Of a DNA stretch of 64,000 nucleotides, positions 32,694-39,703 are shown piece by piece (position 1 is the stretch's first letter; the number at the start of each line of letters is the position of its first letter). A program made the position numbers and the translations under genes. This stretch comes from CAZMHL01 sp045605445 (lineage in GTDB: Bacteria; Bacillota; Clostridia; RGIG6154). Where the stretch lies: positions 1 through 64,000 of the forward strand of contig JAZUPZ010000046.1 in NCBI GenBank assembly GCA_045605445.1, in the 5' to 3' direction. The notes under the pieces are model-generated. The model was not told the origin of the DNA and ran no database searches. It saw only the letters and a program-made list of their open reading frames with translations.

Positions 32694-32849
32694 GTGAAAC
32701 ATCAGGCAACGCTCGATGTGAAATAATTCCCTGCAGAAATTGTGAAATAAAATAAATCTTTTATCACACGCCGCAGGCGTATTTCACATTGCGAAGCAAT
32801 ATTTCATGCCCGAAGGGCATTTCACAAATCCTGAAAGGATTTATTTCAT
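32694..32849. repeat. Hairpin array with inverted heptamer separators
   Basis: Left half separators: GTGAAAC (32694), GTGAAAT (32718), GTGAAAT (32742). Right half separators: ATTTCAC (32781), ATTTCAT (32801), ATTTCAC (32819), ATTTCAT (32843). Between the right-half separators lie tiny hairpins with GNA loops: ACGCC-GCA-GGCGT, ATTGC-GAA-GCAAT, GCCC-GAA-GGGC and AAATCCT-GAA-AGGATTT. No ORF and no terminator is included; it lies between the ECF gene and the tmRNA terminator. Confidence 0.8.
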
Positions 32850-32851
32850 TG

Positions 32852-32884
32852 AAAAAACGACTTGTTTTGGCAAGTCGTTTTTTC
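32852..32884 (-). terminator. Terminator of ssrA
   Basis: CGACTTG, a 6-nt loop, CAAGTCG flanked by A6 and T6. On the minus strand it follows directly after the tmRNA CCA end. Confidence 0.92.
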
Positions 32885-33231
32885 TGGTGGAGGCGAGGAG
32901 AATCGAACTCCTGTCCGAAAATATGTCCGATAATGTTTCTACAGGTTTAGTTTATGGTTAAGAATTCCCCTCAGAAAAGCTCCATAAACAAAGCTTTAAA
33001 TCGGGTAGTCTGATTATTCATGGTATGCTCAAGACATTGCATACGCACGTTCACCGTGAAGTTGACGCCCTGCGCTATGCCACGGTATCACAGGCAGGAC
33101 GACTGCCTTAGTTAGGCAGCGTAAGCTAAATTTTCGTTAGCGTTTAAATTTAATTGCGATTTTTAAGGTTGTCTCGCCACAACCACCTGCTTCATTACCT
33201 TCTTTATCCCCGTCGAAACCTTTACGCCCCC
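32885..33231 (-). ncRNA. ssrA: Transfer-messenger RNA (tmRNA)
   Basis: A 347-nt one-piece tmRNA on the minus strand. The 5' end GGGGGCG pairs with CGCCTCC before a genomically encoded ACCA 3' end; TTCGATTCTCC is the T arm. The 5' GGTTTCGACGGGG motif is standard. The tag reading frame at 33112-33141 encodes ANENLAYAA and a TAA stop, the resume codon being GCT. The tmRNA rescues stalled ribosomes together with SmpB, whose gene is directly upstream. Confidence 0.97.
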
Positions 33232-33280
33232 ATGTTTATAACAGATAAGCGTTAAGAGATAATAGATAAGAGTGAATGTT

Positions 33281-33303
33281 CAAACTCCGCTTGGTGGAGT
33301 TTG
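33281..33303. repeat. Palindrome CAAACTCC/GGAGTTTG in the tmRNA leader
   Basis: A near copy of the 12277-12301 palindrome, preceded by AATAGATAAGAGTGAAT. It lies between the minus-strand promoter at 33307-33336 and the mature 5' end of tmRNA. Confidence 0.65.
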
Positions 33304-33306
33304 TTA

Positions 33307-33336
33307 ATTCTATCATATTAGTTTGCCGGTTGTCAA
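33307..33336 (-). promoter_or_regulatory. Promoter for ssrA
   Basis: Minus strand TTGACA, 18 nt, TAGAAT, directly after the smpB stop codon. The transcript would carry a leader of about 70 nt that must be removed. Confidence 0.65.
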
Positions 33337-33338
33337 TG

Positions 33339-33794
33339 TTAATATTTTCCGCGAACGGCTCTTTCAATGTCTCGCTGAGCAGATTTCTTTGCGGCATCGT
33401 CACGTTTATCGTAAAGCTTTTTACCCTTTGCAAGGGCAATTTCAAGCTTGGCTCTTGAGCCTTTTAAATAAAGGGTTGTGGGAACAATTGAGCAACCGTC
33501 CTGGGAAACTGCACCGAAAAGCTTGTCAATTTCCCTTCTGTGAAGAAGGAGCTTTCTCACTCTCATAGGGTCCTTGTTGAAAATGTTTCCCTTTTCGTAA
33601 GGACTGATGTGCATCCCCATAACAAAGGCTTCCCCGTTTCTTATGTTTACCCAGCTGTCTTTAAGGTTAACTTTTCCCTGGCGGATTGATTTTATTTCGG
33701 TTCCGAAAAGCTCAATGCCTGCTTCGAATTTTTCGTTTATAAAATAATCGTGATATGCTTTTTTATTGTTTGCTATCGTTTTTATCTGTTCCAT
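33339..33794 (-). CDS. smpB: SsrA-binding protein
   Basis: A 151-residue OB-fold protein with the standard blocks TIANNKKAYHDYFI, FEAGIELFGTEIKSIRQGK, ISPYEKGNIFNKDP and KLYDKRDDAAKKSAQRDIERA. It binds tmRNA and delivers it to stalled ribosomes. The gene lies upstream of ssrA on the same strand, the common arrangement. Its start overlaps the TVP38 gene by 32 nt. Confidence 0.97.
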   Translation of the reverse strand: MEQIKTIANNKKAYHDYFINEKFEAGIELFGTEIKSIRQGKVNLKDSWVNIRNGEAFVMGMHISPYEKGNIFNKDPMRVRKLLLHRREIDKLFGAVSQDGCSIVPTTLYLKGSRAKLEIALAKGKKLYDKRDDAAKKSAQRDIERAVRGKY

Positions 33795-34458
33795 TTTTCT
33801 TATCCTTTTTAAAGAATTTGTTGTAGATTATTGCGCCGATAATGCCGAAAACGGCAAGGCATACGTAAATTATAACAGCTCCCCTGGTATCCCCCGCGGT
33901 TAGACGGGCACCTGCAATGGTTGAAGAGAGCACCGAAGGAATTCTTGCGGTAAGGGAAATTATCATAAACTCTTTAAGACCGATTCTTGTTATAGGCATA
34001 AAATATGTAAGAAGGTCTTTAGGAGTTGCCGGAATAAAGTACAATATAAAGGTTATTCGCTTTACCTTGCGGGAATCCTTCAAAAAAGAGAATCTTTTTA
34101 TAAATTTTTTATCAAGAATCAGGTCAAGAAGGTGATGACCCCAAACGCTTACAGCCTTGAAAATAAGAAACTGTCCGCAGAAAAGACCTGCCATGCATAT
34201 TATAAATCCGCCTATTCCTCCGTAAAGAAGTCCTGAAGCAAATTCAATAACCTCTCCGGGAATGAAAGCAACAATAACCTGGAAAACCTGAATAAGAAAC
34301 AAAAGAACAATGCCCAGTGCGCCGTAGCCTTCAACGGTTTGCGCCAGGGTATCAACGCTTTTGAAATCTCTGAAAAGAGGATATATCAATAAGCTGAGAA
34401 GAACCATTACTGCGAGGAAAATTACAAAGGATATGGTTTTAATGTCTCTTTTTTTCAT
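33763..34458 (-). CDS. TVP38/TMEM64 (DedA superfamily) membrane protein
   Basis: A 231-residue protein with about six membrane segments and a re-entrant region: IPGEVIEFASGLLYGGIGG, then FILYFIPATPKDLLTYFMPIT and ARIPSVLSSTIAGA, all typical VTT-domain blocks. DedA-family proteins include lipid carrier flippases; the substrate here is unknown. The last 32 nt overlap smpB. A consensus promoter lies at 34497-34525. Confidence 0.88.
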   Translation of the reverse strand: MKKRDIKTISFVIFLAVMVLLSLLIYPLFRDFKSVDTLAQTVEGYGALGIVLLFLIQVFQVIVAFIPGEVIEFASGLLYGGIGGFIICMAGLFCGQFLIFKAVSVWGHHLLDLILDKKFIKRFSFLKDSRKVKRITFILYFIPATPKDLLTYFMPITRIGLKEFMIISLTARIPSVLSSTIAGARLTAGDTRGAVIIYVCLAVFGIIGAIIYNKFFKKDKKNGTDKNDSKQ

Positions 34459-34496
34459 TTGTATCTCCGTTTAAAGTTTATTTCCGTTGTTCTTTC

Positions 34497-34525
34497 ATTA
34501 TATACAATAATTGCAATCTTGTCAA
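34497..34525 (-). promoter_or_regulatory. Promoter for the TVP38-smpB(-ssrA) run
   Basis: Minus strand TTGACA, 17 nt, TATAAT, a full consensus. It overlaps the divergent ung promoter. Confidence 0.85.
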
Positions 34526-34539
34526 AAATAATATATAAT
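34511..34539 (+). promoter_or_regulatory. Promoter for ung
   Basis: TTGCAA, 17 nt, TATAAT. The -35 box lies inside the minus-strand promoter, so the two promoters may exclude each other. Confidence 0.65.
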
Positions 34540-34571
34540 AACGGTAAAAGTATTATGTAAGAGGTGACGTT

Positions 34572-35237
34572 GTGATAAAGTTAAACAATGAATGGGACGT
34601 TCTGCTCAAAGAAGAATTTTCAAAGGACTATTACCTTAAGCTTCGGGAATTTCTCAAGGAAGAATATGCCACAAAGAAAATTTATCCCGATATGCATAAT
34701 ATCTTCAATGCGCTGAAATATACCTCATACAGCGATGTTAAAGCTGTTATTTTAGGTCAGGACCCGTACCATGGCGAAGGTCAGGCACACGGTTTGTGTT
34801 TTTCTGTTTTAAAAGGGGTTGTTCCTCCGCCGTCTCTTAAAAATATCTATAAGGAAATTAAAAGCGACATAGGAATAGATCAACCTTCTCACGGTGAGCT
34901 TACCGCTTGGGCAAAACAGGGAGTACTTCTTTTAAACGCAACTTTAACGGTAAGAGAAGCCTCGCCAAACAGCCACAAAGGCAAAGGCTGGGAGATTTTT
35001 ACAGATAAAATCATCGAGCTTTTGAACGAGCGTGAAAAACCAATGGTTTTCCTCCTCTGGGGAGCAAACGCCCGAGCAAAGAAAGATCTTATAACCAACC
35101 CGGCTCACAAAATCCTTGAAGCGGCACATCCGAGCCCGCTTTCTGCATTCAACGGATTTTTCGGATGCCGTCACTTTTCGGAAACCAACAGATTTTTAAC
35201 TCAAAATAACATTGAGCCTGTTAACTGGCAGCTTTAA
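34572..35237 (+). CDS. ung: Uracil-DNA glycosylase, family 1
   Basis: A 221-residue enzyme that removes uracil from DNA. Family 1 motifs: VILGQDPYHGEGQAHG with catalytic D64, PPPSLKNIYKEI, LLLNATLTV, and the C-terminal AAHPSPLSA with the catalytic His. The start is GTG with GAGGTGA before it. It converges with the YdcZ-like gene; their last 17 nt overlap. Confidence 0.96.
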   Translation: MIKLNNEWDVLLKEEFSKDYYLKLREFLKEEYATKKIYPDMHNIFNALKYTSYSDVKAVILGQDPYHGEGQAHGLCFSVLKGVVPPPSLKNIYKEIKSDIGIDQPSHGELTAWAKQGVLLLNATLTVREASPNSHKGKGWEIFTDKIIELLNEREKPMVFLLWGANARAKKDLITNPAHKILEAAHPSPLSAFNGFFGCRHFSETNRFLTQNNIEPVNWQL

Positions 35238-35652
35238 AGGTAAAAACGCCTGCAATCATAAGGCAAATCCCCAAAAGGTGTTGCCAGGCAAAAGGGAGCT
35301 TCTCGGTTCCGAACAGTCCGAAAGCTTCAATTGCTGCCGATGTAAACAGCTGAGCAATGAGAATCGCCGAGGTTGCGACCGTCGGATTAAGATGCTTTAT
35401 TCCCGTAATTACGCTTAATGTTATCACGAGACCTATTATTCCGCCCGTAAGATAGAGCTTGTTAACCTGTGAAACGGCTTTAATATCTCCGTTGCCGAAG
35501 GCAAGCATTGCAATCAGTGAAAGAACAAATGCTGTGCCCTGTACGAATGCGTTGGACTCCAAAAGCCCTATGCTTTCATTCAACCTGGTATTGAAAACGC
35601 CTTGCACACTCATGGCAGCACCGGCAATCACCGAAAATATAAAACCAATCAC
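35221..35652 (-). CDS. YdcZ/DUF606-type DMT superfamily transporter
   Basis: A 143-residue protein with five hydrophobic segments and the family start IGFIFSVIAGAAMSVQGVFN, then LNPTVATSAILIAQLFTSAAIEAFG. I set the start at the GTG at 35652, because GAGGTG lies 5 nt before it and 143 residues is the family length; the longer frame to 35757 is not typical. Small transporters of this type often work as dimers; substrate unknown. Confidence 0.85.
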   Translation of the reverse strand: MIGFIFSVIAGAAMSVQGVFNTRLNESIGLLESNAFVQGTAFVLSLIAMLAFGNGDIKAVSQVNKLYLTGGIIGLVITLSVITGIKHLNPTVATSAILIAQLFTSAAIEAFGLFGTEKLPFAWQHLLGICLMIAGVFTFKAAS

Positions 35653-35793
35653 AAAATCACCTCGCAAAGTATTCTTACCGTCTTTTTGAAAAATAATACA
35701 GAAAAATTTTACATAAAAAAATACACTATAATGTGTGGTATAAAACTTTTTCAACACAACATATATTAAACCCTCAAAAAATGCAGAAAACCC

Positions 35794-35822
35794 TTGACAA
35801 ATAAGGGTTTTTGTGATATCAT
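35794..35822 (+). promoter_or_regulatory. Promoter for rplU-rpmA(-obgE)
   Basis: TTGACA, 17 nt, TATCAT, followed by the L21 leader. Confidence 0.85.
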
Positions 35823-35892
35823 TTTATGGTAACCGCATGGGCTTGGGCTTACAAATCCTTTAATGGTGCCTTATGTCAGCGAGTCTAAAATT
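35823..35892 (+). promoter_or_regulatory. Ribosomal protein L21 leader
   Basis: The transcript start region GGTAACCGCATGGGCTTG and the following TTTAATGGTGCC to the AGGAGGTG site resemble the structured L21 leader of Bacillota, thought to mediate autoregulation by a ribosomal protein. Assigned from memory of the motif and its position. Confidence 0.65.
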
Positions 35893-35907
35893 AGGAGGTG
35901 CACCGTT

Positions 35908-36210
35908 ATGTACGCTATTATCGTAACCGGTGGAAAACAGTACAAAGTTGCTGAAGGCGATGTTCTTTTTATCGAAAAGAAAGATGTTGCTGAAGGCGAA
36001 GCAGTTAAATTTGACGAAGTTCTTGCTGTTTCTAACGAAGGCGGACTTACAGTAAATCCGCAGGGTGCTTCTGTTGATGCAACAGTTGTAGCTCACGGTA
36101 AGGATAAGAAGATCATTGTTTATAAGTACAAACCTAAAAAAGGTTATCACAAAAAACAGGGTCACAGACAGCCTTACACAAAGGTTAAAATTGAAAAAAT
36201 CAATCTTTAA
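35908..36210 (+). CDS. rplU: 50S ribosomal protein L21
   Basis: A 100-residue protein starting MYAIIVTGGKQYKVAEGD; KPKKGYHKKQGHRQPYT is the family's C-terminal rRNA-binding block. The ATG at 35908 has AGGAGGTG 7 nt before it; the longer frame to 35863 is part of the leader. It is followed by rpmA with only 41 nt between and no prp gene. Confidence 0.98.
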   Translation: MYAIIVTGGKQYKVAEGDVLFIEKKDVAEGEAVKFDEVLAVSNEGGLTVNPQGASVDATVVAHGKDKKIIVYKYKPKKGYHKKQGHRQPYTKVKIEKINL

Positions 36211-36251
36211 TTCTAAATTAAAACGTTGCATATAATTGGAGGTGCAAATAA

Positions 36252-36509
36252 ATGGCTCATAAGAAAGGTGTCGGTAGTACCAAAAACGGTAGAGATTCCG
36301 AATCCAAACGACTTGGCGTTAAAAGAGCTGACGGTCAGTATGTTTTAGCCGGCAATATTCTTGTTAGACAGAGAGGAACAAAAATTCATCCCGGTCTTAA
36401 CGTTAAAAAAGGCGGCGACGATACACTTTTCGCATTGGTTAACGGTCACGTTAAATTCGAAAGAAAAGGTAAAGACAAGAAACAGGTTAGCGTTTACGCA
36501 GCTGAATAA
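36252..36509 (+). CDS. rpmA: 50S ribosomal protein L27
   Basis: An 85-residue protein that begins MAHKKGVGSTKNGRDS, so the N-terminus that reaches the peptidyl transferase centre is encoded directly. Many Bacillota carry an N-terminal extension of L27 removed by the protease Prp, whose gene lies between rplU and rpmA; both features are missing here. GGAGGTG precedes the ATG. Confidence 0.98.
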   Translation: MAHKKGVGSTKNGRDSESKRLGVKRADGQYVLAGNILVRQRGTKIHPGLNVKKGGDDTLFALVNGHVKFERKGKDKKQVSVYAAE

Positions 36510-36520
36510 TTAGTAATTTT

Positions 36521-36555
36521 AACGGGGTTGTAAAATTTACAACCCCGTTTCTGCT
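36521..36555 (+). terminator. Terminator after rpmA
   Basis: AACGGGGTTGTAAA and TTTACAACCCCGTT, a 14-bp stem with a 2-nt loop, followed by TCTGCTT. A weak T run, but the stem is very stable. Confidence 0.75.
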
Positions 36556-36670
36556 TATTAAACGTATTATTTTTATGTGAACAGGAAAAATGTTCATAAC
36601 GAATTGTTCAGGGCAACACTAATCACGGGTGAACAGGAAAAATTGTTCTGAATGGACAAACCGAACCCGG

Positions 36671-36699
36671 GTAGGGTGCGACGCCTCTGTCGCACCGTG
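36671..36699. repeat. GTAGGG-family palindrome, copy D
   Basis: GTAGGGTGCGAC, GCCTCT, GTCGCACC. It keeps the GCCTCT centre of the 7172 copy but has different stem bases, so the stem has changed on both sides. It is in the 227-nt gap before obgE. Confidence 0.65.
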
Positions 36700-36736
36700 T
36701 ATACACATTCGCGTATTTAAAAAGGAGGTAATTCCT

Positions 36737-38008
36737 ATGTTTGCAGACAGAGCAAAAATCATAGTAAAATCAGGAAACGGCGGACACGGAAGTATGTCTT
36801 TCCACAGGGAAAAGTATGTTGCATCCGGCGGTCCCGACGGCGGTGACGGCGGACACGGCGGCAGCGTTATTTTTGTTACCGATTCTAATCTTTCCACCCT
36901 TCTTGATTTTAAATACAAGAAAAAATATTCCGCAGAAAACGGAGAAGACGGAAAAGCCAAAAGATGTCACGGTAAAAACGGAGCAGACATAATTTTAAAG
37001 GTGCCAATGGGTACAATAGTTAAGGAAAACGGAAGAATTATTGCAGACCTTAACAAAAAAGATTCCCGCTTTGTTGCCGCAAAGGGCGGAACCGGCGGCT
37101 GGGGAAATACTCATTTTGCCACAGCGGTAAGACAGGCTCCAAAGTTTGCAAGAGTAGGACTTGAAGGCGAAACCAGAGAGCTGGAGTTGGAGCTTAAGCT
37201 TCTTGCAGATGTGGGACTTATCGGCTTTCCAAACGTTGGGAAATCAACCCTTTTGTCGGTTATTTCCGATGCCAAACCTAAAATTGCAAATTATCATTTC
37301 ACGACTCTTACCCCAAACCTTGGCGTTGTAGATGCCGGCGAAGGCAACAGCTTTGTTGTTGCCGATATTCCCGGACTTATCGAAGGCGCTTCCGAGGGCG
37401 TTGGTCTGGGTCACGAATTTTTAAGACATATAGAAAGAACAAGACTTTTAATTCACGTTGTTGACGTTTCGGGAATCGAGGGAAGAGACCCCTCTGAGGA
37501 TTTTGATATAATCAACGGCGAGCTTAAGAATTATAATCAGGATTTGTCCGACCGTGTGCAGCTTGTAGCGGCAAATAAAACCGATATTATAACAAATCCC
37601 GAAGCTTACGAAAAATTCAAAGAAAAAATCAAAGAGCTTGAACTTGAGCTTTTTGAAATTTCAGCGGCTACACAAAAGGGCGTACGCGAGCTTATTTCCT
37701 TTGCGGGATCAAAGCTTAAGGAAATTCCCGTGGTTGAAACCGTAATCGAAGAGGCAGATTCAAGAGAGCTTTATAAGTTTGAAAACGAAGAGGAATTCAC
37801 TGTTAAACGTGATAATGAATACTACGTTGTTGAAGGCCCTTATGTTAAAAAGCTTATTAACAGCGTTAACTTTGAAGACTATGAATCTCTTTCCTATTTC
37901 CAGAGCTGCCTGCAGAAAAAGGGCATAATAAGAGCCCTTGAAGAAAAAGGCATCAAAGAGGGAGATATGGTAAGACTGCTTGATATTGAATTTGAATTTA
38001 TGTACTAA
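36737..38008 (+). CDS. obgE: GTPase Obg (ribosome assembly)
   Basis: A 423-residue protein with an N-terminal glycine-rich Obg fold (MFADRAKIIVKSGNGGHG, GGPDGGDGGHGG), a G domain from about 160 (G1 GFPNVGKSTL, G3 DIPGLIEGA, G4 NKTD) and a C-terminal OCT domain (about 345-423). It works in 50S assembly and stress response. The ATG at 36737 has AAGGAGG before it; the longer frame from 36629 runs through a repeat. Confidence 0.97.
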   Translation: MFADRAKIIVKSGNGGHGSMSFHREKYVASGGPDGGDGGHGGSVIFVTDSNLSTLLDFKYKKKYSAENGEDGKAKRCHGKNGADIILKVPMGTIVKENGRIIADLNKKDSRFVAAKGGTGGWGNTHFATAVRQAPKFARVGLEGETRELELELKLLADVGLIGFPNVGKSTLLSVISDAKPKIANYHFTTLTPNLGVVDAGEGNSFVVADIPGLIEGASEGVGLGHEFLRHIERTRLLIHVVDVSGIEGRDPSEDFDIINGELKNYNQDLSDRVQLVAANKTDIITNPEAYEKFKEKIKELELELFEISAATQKGVRELISFAGSKLKEIPVVETVIEEADSRELYKFENEEEFTVKRDNEYYVVEGPYVKKLINSVNFEDYESLSYFQSCLQKKGIIRALEEKGIKEGDMVRLLDIEFEFMY

Positions 38009-38040
38009 TCACAATGCCCTTGTGGGCATTGTGATAAAAT
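38008..38040 (+). terminator. Hairpin after obgE
   Basis: ATCACAATGCCC, TTGT, GGGCATTGTGAT: a perfect 12-bp stem beginning at the stop codon and followed by AAAATAATAAAT. No T run, so it is more like the palindromic repeats than a classical terminator. Confidence 0.5.
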
Positions 38041-38140
38041 AATAAATAATAGAGAATAAAGAATAAAAAAAGGTGCAAAACCTTGTGGTTTTGTTCCGAT
38101 TTTATTATTTATTATTTCTTCTTTATTCTTTAAATAAAAA
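38041..38140 (+). repeat. AT-rich stretch like the tail of the 102-nt element
   Basis: CAAAACC-TTGT-GGTTTTG hairpin within AATAATAGAGAATAAAGAAT and TTATTATTTCTTCTTTATTC. It resembles the end of the 11319-11420 element and its flank, but lacks the first 80 nt. Confidence 0.45.
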
Positions 38141-38153
38141 AAGGAACTTTTTT

Positions 38154-38750
38154 ATGAAAACAGGAATACTCGGCGGGACCTTCGATCCCGTTCATTTCGG
38201 ACATATAGAAATGGGCAGAAAACTTCTTGAGCTTTCAGCGCTTGATGAAATTTTATACATTGCCCCGGGAACGCCGTATACAAGAAAGAAAAATGCCGTT
38301 GCGGCGCATCACAGATATAATATGCTTTGCCTTGCTCTTGAAAAGGAGAAAGGACTCGTCCCCTGCGACATTGAGCTTAAACGGGAAGGAATAAGCTATA
38401 CAATTGACACAATGGAGCAGCTTGAAAAACAGTACGACGACCTTTATTTTATAACCGGCGCCGATATGCTCTTAGACCTTCCCCGATGGTACAGAGCAGA
38501 GGATATGATGAAAAACTATAAATTTATAACTGTTGACAGAGAAGAAGCCTTTGAGAAAAAAGAGTATATGGAAAAGGCAAAAGAGCAGATTGAAAAATAT
38601 TCAATGAATGTAAAATTTGTCAACATTAAAACTCCTGACATAAGCTCAACAGATATAAGAAATACTAAAGATGAAAAACAACTTCTTAAGTACATACCGA
38701 AAAAGGTTCTTGAATATATAAAGGAAAATAAACTGTACGGGTGGGTGTGA
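38154..38750 (+). CDS. nadD: Nicotinate-nucleotide adenylyltransferase
   Basis: A 198-residue enzyme making deamido-NAD from nicotinate mononucleotide and ATP. GGTFDPVHFGHIEMG is the nucleotide-binding (H/T)xGH site, FITGADMLLDLPRW and DISSTDIR (the ISSTxIR motif) follow. The ATG at 38154 has AAGGA before it. It forms a run with yqeK, rsfS and leuS, the common Bacillota order. Confidence 0.95.
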   Translation: MKTGILGGTFDPVHFGHIEMGRKLLELSALDEILYIAPGTPYTRKKNAVAAHHRYNMLCLALEKEKGLVPCDIELKREGISYTIDTMEQLEKQYDDLYFITGADMLLDLPRWYRAEDMMKNYKFITVDREEAFEKKEYMEKAKEQIEKYSMNVKFVNIKTPDISSTDIRNTKDEKQLLKYIPKKVLEYIKENKLYGWV

Positions 38751-38753
38751 AAA

Positions 38754-39317
38754 TTGCATGAAATCGAGAGTTTCATTAAAGAAAGGCTATCAGCCAAAAG
38801 ATTTAACCATTCAAAAGGTGTTGCGGTCTGTGCAGAAAACCTCGCAGGGCGTTACAAAGCTGATGGGCACAGCGCTTACCTTGCTGGGCTTGTACACGAC
38901 TGTGCGAAAGAGCTTCCGCTGGAAGAAATGAATAAAATTACGGCAAACCTTGAGCTGGAGGAAATGATAAGAGAATCAAAAAATCTTCTTCACGGTCCTG
39001 CGGGAGCGGTTTTTGCCAAAAACAATTTTAATATTTCCGATGAGGTTTACGACGCCTGCTTTTATCATACCGTGGGAAAAGAAAAAATGTCTTTGCTTAC
39101 GAAAATAGTTTTTATTGCAGATATGATTGAGCCGGGCAGAAGTTTTGAGGGCGTTGAGGAAATAAGAAGCCTTGCTTTTGAGGATATTGACAGGGCGGTT
39201 GTTCTTGCAATTGACACAACCTTAAAGTTTCTTATAAAAAAAGGCGAAAAAATTTATCCGGGAACGGTTAAAGCAAGAAATTTCTTGATAAAACCAAGAT
39301 TGTGTGATACAATTTAA
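38754..39317 (+). CDS. yqeK: HD-domain nucleotidase YqeK
   Basis: A 187-residue HD-superfamily protein: FNHSKGVAVCAENLA, GLVHDCAKELP (the HD pair), LLHGPAGA and VFIADMIEPGRSF. Members hydrolyse diadenosine tetraphosphate symmetrically. The start is TTG, 4 nt after the nadD stop; no better start is in the frame nearby. Confidence 0.92.
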   Translation: MHEIESFIKERLSAKRFNHSKGVAVCAENLAGRYKADGHSAYLAGLVHDCAKELPLEEMNKITANLELEEMIRESKNLLHGPAGAVFAKNNFNISDEVYDACFYHTVGKEKMSLLTKIVFIADMIEPGRSFEGVEEIRSLAFEDIDRAVVLAIDTTLKFLIKKGEKIYPGTVKARNFLIKPRLCDTI

Positions 39318-39338
39318 GGATAGGAAAAAGGTGATAAA

Positions 39339-39698
39339 ATGAACACAGAAAAAATTCTTGAAATCATTGTAAAAACTTTAGACAAGAAAAAAGCAACCGA
39401 TATTCAGGTTCTGGGAATCGACGAGCTTACGGTTATTTCCGATTATTTCGTAATAGCAACCGCGTCGAACACAACTCTCTTAAAGGCTCTTGCAAACGAG
39501 GTTGAATATGAGCTTGATAAGGTTGAGGTAAAATGTCACAGTAAAGAGGGCTTTGACAGTAATGCCTGGGTTCTTCTCGACTATGGCAACGTTATTGTTC
39601 ATCTGTTTCTGGAGGACTCAAGAGCTTTTTACAGCCTTGAAAGACTCTGGACAGATGCAAAGCAGATTGATATAGAAAATATGCTCAAGGAGGAGTAA
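39339..39698 (+). CDS. rsfS: Ribosomal silencing factor RsfS
   Basis: A 119-residue protein with TDIQVLGIDELTVISDYFVIATASN and WVLLDYGNVIVHLF, the two signature blocks. It binds L14 and prevents subunit joining when nutrients are short. It lies between yqeK and leuS. Confidence 0.95.
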   Translation: MNTEKILEIIVKTLDKKKATDIQVLGIDELTVISDYFVIATASNTTLLKALANEVEYELDKVEVKCHSKEGFDSNAWVLLDYGNVIVHLFLEDSRAFYSLERLWTDAKQIDIENMLKEE

Positions 39699-39703
39699 TA
39701 TAA

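Noticed and set aside
32694..32849. CRISPR array
   Set aside because: The constant part is only 7 nt, the variable parts are palindromes of 11-17 nt, and the separators switch to their complement halfway. No cas genes are near.
32885..33231. Integration site of a mobile element at the tmRNA 3' end
   Set aside because: ssrA is a common target, but no integrase and no repeated 3' fragment is visible downstream; the terminator follows directly.
36211..36251. A prp protease gene between rplU and rpmA
   Set aside because: The gap is 41 nt and holds only the rpmA RBS.
39690..39703. T-box before leuS
   Set aside because: Only 5 nt separate rsfS and leuS, so there is no room. The same is true for glyQS, whose leader is about 25 nt.
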